From JBBRMQ01 sp038230775 (lineage in GTDB: Bacteria; Acidobacteriota; Thermoanaerobaculia; Gp7-AA8): a stretch of DNA of 9,263 bases. Position numbers and translations under genes: made by a program. The notes under the pieces were generated by a model. It was not told the DNA's origin. It did no database searches and saw only the letters and a program-made list of their open reading frames with translations. The DNA is taken from positions 1 to 9,263 of the forward strand of contig JBBRMQ010000176.1 of NCBI GenBank assembly GCA_038230775.1. Reading direction: 5' to 3'. Shown here one piece after another: positions 5,484 to 9,263 of this stretch (position 1 is the stretch's first letter; each line of letters begins with the position of its first letter).

Positions 5484-6641
5484 TCATCGCACGTAACGAA
5501 GCGGCGTCATGATGCGGGTCTGCGGCGGCGGCGGTAGTGATCCCTTGAAAGCCAACTCCATCGTTTCGCCTTTCCGCTGATACGTCCACCCCGAGGCCTT
5601 GCACTGGGACCGCGTGTCGATCTGGTCAGGCCACGATCCCGATTGTGTGTGCACGTCTTCGGCAGCGAGAAGCTTCGCGACGCCCTCGCGTTCCACCAGA
5701 AAGCGATTGAGGCGCAGGACCGTCCCTAACCATCGCTCCCGCACCGCCTGGGAAATCGGGCCGCATGCATCGGTGCTCGTGACCGCTTGCATCAGATCGC
5801 GGAAGTCGTGCACCCGCGAATCGGCCTCCATCACACGCAGGGGCCGGACGAACGGCTCCGCTGCGCGGCGCATCGCCTCATGAAAGCCGTTGGTCTCATC
5901 CGGTTCACCGGCGGGGTAGCGTTCCGCATGCGACCGGGCCGCCCACGCCTCATATTCGAGCGCCTGCGCCAGAGGCCTGCGCGGATCGAATTGCAGGAAG
6001 TCGCTCCACCATTGCGGCGCAGGCGCGGGCAGTTTCGACGCTGTCGCTGCGATCATCCGGCATCCGCCGAGTGCGGCAAGAACGGATGGGAGCTCGGGCC
6101 GGCTCCATAACGAGCGAGCCAGAACCCACATCGCCGTGAGGTCGCTCCATGCGCCGATGTCGTCCAGCCGGTTGTGTTCCGCAAGCGAGTGCGCCGCGAA
6201 CGTGGTGAACAGCCGTGAGATGAGGATGACGTCCGGCTGAGGCGGATCGAGGAGATCGGCGGGGCGCTGCGCCCAGACCGGCGGCGGATTGCTGGCCAGT
6301 TGCGCGCGCAGGATGCCGAGGGTGACGGCGTTCTTTTCGAGGACTCGGGAGAGTGGCGCGGGCGGCGGAGACGTCGTCGCTGCCGGTGACGCGATCTCGC
6401 GCTGAAGATAGTCGACCTCCTTTTCCCGTTGGACGCTCAGTTCCTTCTCGTCGATGCGCGACAACGTGGAGAAGAATCGCGCGGCGGAGTCGTTCTCGAT
6501 CAGGTTCGGGAATCGCTGTTGGACATTCTTCATCACCGGAGCCGGCTCGACGCGCGGTCCGCTGACGACCTGATGTCCCACCGCCCATACGACCACAACC
6601 GCAACGATGAGTGCTGCGACAAATAGGCCGGACCGGGTCAC
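5484..6641 (-). CDS. Membrane-anchored protein of unknown function, coupled to the HisC-like gene
   Basis: I do not recognise this 385-residue protein. One N-terminal hydrophobic helix (about 6-22, AALIVAVVVVWAVG) after MTRSGLFV predicts a signal anchor with the rest in the periplasm. Residues 60-82 are charged and may form a helix or short coiled coil, followed by a Pro/Ala/Ser/Thr linker (85-97). The middle (138-285) is rich in Trp, Ala and Arg and looks alpha-helical, with a WWSDFLQFDPRRPLAQALEYEAW segment. The C-terminus has GSWPDQIDTRSQC...GWTYQRKG...LAFKGSLPPPP, loosely like pilin-type C-terminal domains of uncharacterised envelope proteins; C293 and C347 could form a disulfide. The start is GTG 6641, overlapping the aminotransferase stop by 4 nt (GTGA) with no separate Shine-Dalgarno, which indicates translational coupling. 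A role with the exported aminotransferase is inference from coupling alone. Confidence 0.8.
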   Translation of the reverse strand: MTRSGLFVAALIVAVVVVWAVGHQVVSGPRVEPAPVMKNVQQRFPNLIENDSAARFFSTLSRIDEKELSVQREKEVDYLQREIASPAATTSPPPAPLSRVLEKNAVTLGILRAQLASNPPPVWAQRPADLLDPPQPDVILISRLFTTFAAHSLAEHNRLDDIGAWSDLTAMWVLARSLWSRPELPSVLAALGGCRMIAATASKLPAPAPQWWSDFLQFDPRRPLAQALEYEAWAARSHAERYPAGEPDETNGFHEAMRRAAEPFVRPLRVMEADSRVHDFRDLMQAVTSTDACGPISQAVRERWLGTVLRLNRFLVEREGVAKLLAAEDVHTQSGSWPDQIDTRSQCKASGWTYQRKGETMELAFKGSLPPPPQTRIMTPLRYVR

Positions 6642-7741
6642 GCCGCGACGGATTTGAACGCGACGGACTTGAACGCCTCCATGAACCGCTGCATCTCCTC
6701 CGGCGTTCCGATCGTAACGCGCAGGTGCTCGGGCATGGCGGGGAAAAGGCGTCCGACGCGCACGCCTCCCTCGCGCATCGACGCGATCAGTGGCTTCACA
6801 TGCCTGCGCGTGTTGATCATGATGAAGTTTGCCTCGGACGGAATCACCTCGAAGCCCATTCCCTTCAACGCGGCGACGGTATCGCGTCTGGTCTCACTGT
6901 TGCGACGGCGTCCGTCGGCGACGTGCTTCGTGTCGCCCAGCGACGCACGAGCGGCGGTCAGCGCGATCACATTCATCGAGTCCCACGCCTGCTGAGTGCG
7001 CAGCCGCGCCGCAAGCTCTTTCTGGGCAATCGCGTAGCCCGCGCGCACACCGGCCATGGCGAAGATCTTGGAGAAGGTCCGCGCGACGATCAGATTCGAA
7101 TGCGATGCGACGAGGGGCATCACGCTCTCGTAGTCCGGGCTCTCCGCGTAGTGGTGATACGCCTCGTCGACGAGGACGGTCGTTGTCGCGGGAACTGCGT
7201 CGAGGAAGGCGCGGATCGCCTGCCGCGGCGTGATGCTCGCCGTCGGGTTGTTCGGGTTGCAGACGTAGATGACGCCCGCATTTGAGACCGCGGACATCTT
7301 GGCGAGGTCGTGCGCGTAACTCGAGGTCAGTGCGACGCGAACCGTGTCGGCTCCCGCTGCGCGCGCGTAATTCTCGAGCGCCTCGAAGGTGGGCTCCGCC
7401 GTCACGAGCTTGCGGCCGGGGTTCGTGAACGCTTGCGCGGTCAGCTTGAGAATCTCGCTCGATCCATCACCGAGGACAATCTGATCTTCGGAGACGGAGT
7501 GGAGGCGCGCAATCGCGGCGATCAGCTCGTCGACTTCGTCATCCGGATAGCGCGACGCGACGCCGATGGCGTTGCGCATTGCTTCCATCGCGAGCGGCGA
7601 AGGACCGTACGGATTCTCGTTCGCGCTCAATCGCACGGCGCGGGCGGGCAATGGTGTCTTTGCGATGGCAACGCGAGGGAGCGCGGCGAGCGCGGCGCTC
7701 GCGCCGATGAGCTGAGCGAAATCGCGACGGGAAAGCGGCAT
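6638..7741 (-). CDS. HisC-like PLP-dependent aminotransferase with Tat signal peptide
   Basis: Fold-type I class I/II aminotransferase resembling histidinol-phosphate aminotransferase, 367 residues. Visible family landmarks: LSANENPYGPS (38-48), GDGSSEIL (91-98, cofactor phosphate loop), CNPNNPT (161-167), VDEAYHHY (191-198), FSKIFAMAGVRAGY (223-236) with PLP lysine Lys225, and LRVTIGTPEEM (340-350) with the substrate-carboxylate arginine. Unlike cytoplasmic HisC, it starts with MPLSRRDFAQLIGASAALAALPRVAIA, a twin-arginine signal peptide ending near residue 27. Tat export suits a protein that binds its cofactor before transport. ATG 7741 has a strong AGGAGGTGA 3 nt upstream (GGAGG core 6 nt from the ATG). 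There are no other his genes, so a histidine biosynthesis role is doubtful; a periplasmic amino-acid or phosphonate-type substrate is possible but unproven. The last codons are a 15-bp tandem duplication (FKSVA twice). It overlaps the next gene by 4 nt. Confidence 0.87.
   Translation of the reverse strand: MPLSRRDFAQLIGASAALAALPRVAIAKTPLPARAVRLSANENPYGPSPLAMEAMRNAIGVASRYPDDEVDELIAAIARLHSVSEDQIVLGDGSSEILKLTAQAFTNPGRKLVTAEPTFEALENYARAAGADTVRVALTSSYAHDLAKMSAVSNAGVIYVCNPNNPTASITPRQAIRAFLDAVPATTTVLVDEAYHHYAESPDYESVMPLVASHSNLIVARTFSKIFAMAGVRAGYAIAQKELAARLRTQQAWDSMNVIALTAARASLGDTKHVADGRRRNSETRRDTVAALKGMGFEVIPSEANFIMINTRRHVKPLIASMREGGVRVGRLFPAMPEHLRVTIGTPEEMQRFMEAFKSVAFKSVAA
6645..6674 (-). repeat. 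15-bp tandem duplication at the 3' end of the aminotransferase gene
   Basis: Two adjacent 15-bp units (6645-6659 and 6660-6674) match at 14 of 15 positions and encode FKSVA twice, so the protein ends FKSVAFKSVAA. The length keeps the frame and leaves the GTGA overlap with the next gene intact. It is probably a slippage duplication with little effect on the enzyme core. Confidence 0.9.
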
Positions 7742-7780
7742 GGGTCACCTCCTGCAGTCACGTCACTATACTCGCGCCCC
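7742..7780. promoter_or_regulatory. Divergent promoter region, HisC-like gene / EntS-like exporter
   Basis: These 39 bp separate the two starts. On the plus strand TATACT (7767-7772) ends 8 nt before GTG 7781, placing the expected RNA start at the GTG itself. On the minus strand the overlapping TATAGT (7770-7765) would give a leader of roughly 16 nt that carries the strong AGGAGGTGA of the aminotransferase. GCAGTCAC (7754-7761) is shared with the first divergent region. Confidence 0.55.
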
Positions 7781-9061
7781 GTGGCCGAAATCGTTCGCGC
7801 GCTTCGCCATCGAAATTACAGGCTGTTCTTCGGTGGTCAGACGATCTCGCTCGTCGGCAGCTGGATCACGCGCATCGCCACGAGCTGGCTCGTCTACCGC
7901 CTCACGAAGTCCGAGCTCCTCCTCGGCGTCGTCGGATTCGCGGGACAGATTCCGCTGCTTCTGCTCGCGCCATTTGCGGGCGTGCTGGTCGATCGATGGA
8001 ATCGCCATCGCATTCTGATCGTCACGCAGGTGCTGTCCGCGCTGCAGTCGGCGGCCCTGGCGGGGCTGGCGTTCAGCGGGCGGATCACGGTGACGCATGT
8101 GATCGTCCTGCAGGTTCTGCAGGGGATCATCAACGCGTTCGACACGCCGGCCCGACAGGCGTTCGTGGTGGAGATGGTCACCGATCGCGAGGACGTTCCG
8201 AACGCGATTGCGCTCAACTCCGCGATGTTCAACGGTTCGCGCATCCTCGGTCCGACCATCGGCGGCGTGCTTCTGGCGGCAGTGGGGGAGGGATGGTGCT
8301 TCGCGGTCGACGCGATCTCCTACATCGCCGTCATCCTCTCTCTCGTTCTGATGCACGTGACGACGGAGCAGCCCGCTCGCATCAAAGCCAGGATGATGGA
8401 CGAGCTGCGCGTCGGCTGGGCGTACATCACAGGCTTCGCGCCGGTGCGCGCGATTCTGGTCATCATCTCGATCACCAGCATCGCGGGGATGCCCTACGCG
8501 ACGCTGATGCCTGTCTTCGCATCGCAGGTTCTTCATGGCGGACCGCACACGCTGGGGATCCTGATGACGGCCGCGGGTTTCGGCGCGCTGGCCGGAACGA
8601 TCTACCTCGCTTCACGGCACACGGTCCTGGGATTGGGCAAAGTGGTGATCGCGTCGACAGCCGGTTTGAGCCTCGGGCTCATCGCGTTTTCGTTCTCACA
8701 CTCGCTGCTGCTGTCCATTGCCGTGCTGCCGATCGTGGGCGCAGGCATGATGCTCCAGAGCGCCTGCTCGAACACGATTCTGCAGACGGTGGTGGAGGAA
8801 GAGCTTCGCGGACGCGTGATGGCCTTCTACAGCGTCGCGGTCCTCGGCACCATGCCCATCGGAAGCCTCGTCGCAGGCTGGGCCGCGGAGCACTTCGGCT
8901 CGCAGCGAACGATCTTCGGCGGCGCGATCATCTGTCTCATCAGCGCGGCGTATTTCGCGACGCAGCGGCCGAAGCTCGCGCAGCTCATCCGGCCGATCTA
9001 CATCGAACGCGGGATCATTGCCGAGGAAACAGATCCAATCGGCGCCGCCGGGCTTCGGTGA
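7781..9061 (+). CDS. MFS transporter, EntS-like MFS_3 family exporter
   Basis: Inner-membrane major facilitator of 426 residues with about 12 hydrophobic segments. It has the landmarks of the EntS/enterobactin-exporter-like MFS_3 family: an N-terminal RALRHRNYRLFFGGQTISLVGSW (6-28), motif A GVLVDRWNRHRIL (67-79), FDTPARQAFVVEMV (120-133), NAIALNSAMFNGSRILGPTIGG (141-162), and in the second half EELRGRVMAFYSV (340-352), a degenerate motif-A copy. Family members export siderophores, macrolides or other metabolites; no siderophore genes are in the window, so the substrate is unknown. The GTG start gives MAEIVRALRHRNYR, where family similarity begins; the upstream frame is only the shadow of the divergent aminotransferase. 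No Shine-Dalgarno is seen, and TATACT ends 8 nt before the GTG, as for a leaderless mRNA. Its last six codons and stop are copied again at 9216-9238. Confidence 0.9.
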   Translation: MAEIVRALRHRNYRLFFGGQTISLVGSWITRIATSWLVYRLTKSELLLGVVGFAGQIPLLLLAPFAGVLVDRWNRHRILIVTQVLSALQSAALAGLAFSGRITVTHVIVLQVLQGIINAFDTPARQAFVVEMVTDREDVPNAIALNSAMFNGSRILGPTIGGVLLAAVGEGWCFAVDAISYIAVILSLVLMHVTTEQPARIKARMMDELRVGWAYITGFAPVRAILVIISITSIAGMPYATLMPVFASQVLHGGPHTLGILMTAAGFGALAGTIYLASRHTVLGLGKVVIASTAGLSLGLIAFSFSHSLLLSIAVLPIVGAGMMLQSACSNTILQTVVEEELRGRVMAFYSVAVLGTMPIGSLVAGWAAEHFGSQRTIFGGAIICLISAAYFATQRPKLAQLIRPIYIERGIIAEETDPIGAAGLR

Positions 9062-9238
9062 GCGGAAGGTGGTTCGACGCACCGCCCGCCCACACCGGTC
9101 CCTCGCTACGCTCGGGATGACACGCCAGGACGACAGTTTTCGATTCGCAAACTGGCACGCGAGATCTTGCGCGCATCTTGACGCTTTTCTGTGTTCGATC
9201 AATGCGTTTGCGGAGGGCGCTGCTGGGCTTCGGTGAGC
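9041..9238. repeat. Direct repeat of the exporter 3' end (9041-9063 and 9216-9238)
   Basis: 23-bp copies identical at 21 positions; both read GAAGLR-stop followed by gc, except that both differences are c-to-t changes that keep the same or equivalent codons. The first copy is the true end of the EntS-like exporter; the second lies 175 bp downstream, immediately before the start of palindrome copy D. The half palindrome C sits between them. Confidence 0.88.
9089..9121. repeat. Palindromic repeat element, solitary right arm (copy C)
   Basis: These 33 bp are identical to the right arm of copy A (cccacaccggtccctcgc through gggatgac). No left arm precedes it: the 27 bases between the exporter stop and this arm show no matching partner. 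It therefore looks like a half element left by deletion or incomplete insertion, 27 nt after the exporter stop. Confidence 0.9.
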
Positions 9239-9240
9239 AT

Positions 9241-9263
9241 GTGATCCCGAGCGTAGCGAGGGA
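9241..9263. repeat. Palindromic repeat element, start of a left arm cut by the window edge (copy D)
   Basis: The last 23 bases match the first 23 of the left arm of copy A with one change (gtgatccc instead of gtcatccc). The remainder, if present, lies beyond the window. It is inverted relative to copy C, about 120 bp away. Confidence 0.85.

Larger units (their letters stand above)
9062..9263. other. Right-end non-coding region rich in repeats
   Basis: After the exporter stop, the region holds palindrome arm C, about 94 bp (9122-9215) without recognisable content, the second copy of the exporter end, and the beginning of palindrome D. An open frame across it (9018-9236) reads through the repeat and ends in the copied GAAGLR codons; it has no family resemblance and is not called. 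Confidence 0.7.

Noticed and set aside
7766..8548. Minus-strand open frame of 260 codons opposite the EntS-like exporter
   Set aside because: Composition is Arg/Asp/His-rich shadow sequence; the plus frame has clear MFS motifs.

Overview
The window comes from the chromosome of a GC-rich (clearly above 60% by eye) diderm bacterium. The diderm assignment rests on two lipopolysaccharide genes at the left end: a KdsC-type KDO-8-phosphate phosphatase and an LpxL/HtrB-type lipid A acyltransferase. The gene mix, the many GTG starts and a dispersed palindrome with the core atcccgagcgtagcgaggga recall Acidobacteriota metagenome contigs. That phylum guess is from memory and is tentative.

Layout from left to right. 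Minus strand: lipid A acyltransferase (cut by the window edge), kdsC, then a second HAD phosphatase separated from kdsC by a 93-bp palindrome. A 30-bp divergent promoter region leads to plus-strand genes: a DHA1/TetA-like MFS exporter directly abutting peptide deformylase (def). A second 93-bp palindrome follows, then an isoprenylcysteine-methyltransferase-like membrane protein and a secreted CsgG-domain protein. A GC-rich hairpin separates the latter from convergent minus-strand genes: a membrane-anchored protein of unknown function, coupled by a 4-nt GTGA overlap to a HisC-like PLP aminotransferase with a twin-arginine signal peptide. A second divergent region (39 bp) leads to an EntS-like MFS exporter on the plus strand. 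The right end holds one palindrome arm, a copy of the exporter's last codons and the beginning of another palindrome.

The coding part is mostly ordinary housekeeping and transport. kdsC and the acyltransferase act in KDO-lipid A assembly. The aminotransferase and its partner look like a small envelope module whose substrate cannot be named. Signals beyond ordinary annotation are: (1) a palindromic repeat family lying just 3' of genes, one copy of which supplies the last sense codons and the stop of a HAD phosphatase; (2) two places where a gene edge (the start of kdsC, the end of the second exporter) is duplicated beside such palindromes; (3) -10-like TAnnnT boxes so close to several start codons that leaderless or near-leaderless transcripts are likely, with two similar divergent promoters sharing an 8-mer; (4) the Tat-exported HisC-like enzyme with a translationally coupled anchored partner. 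I see no RNA gene, CRISPR array, transposase or defence cassette.
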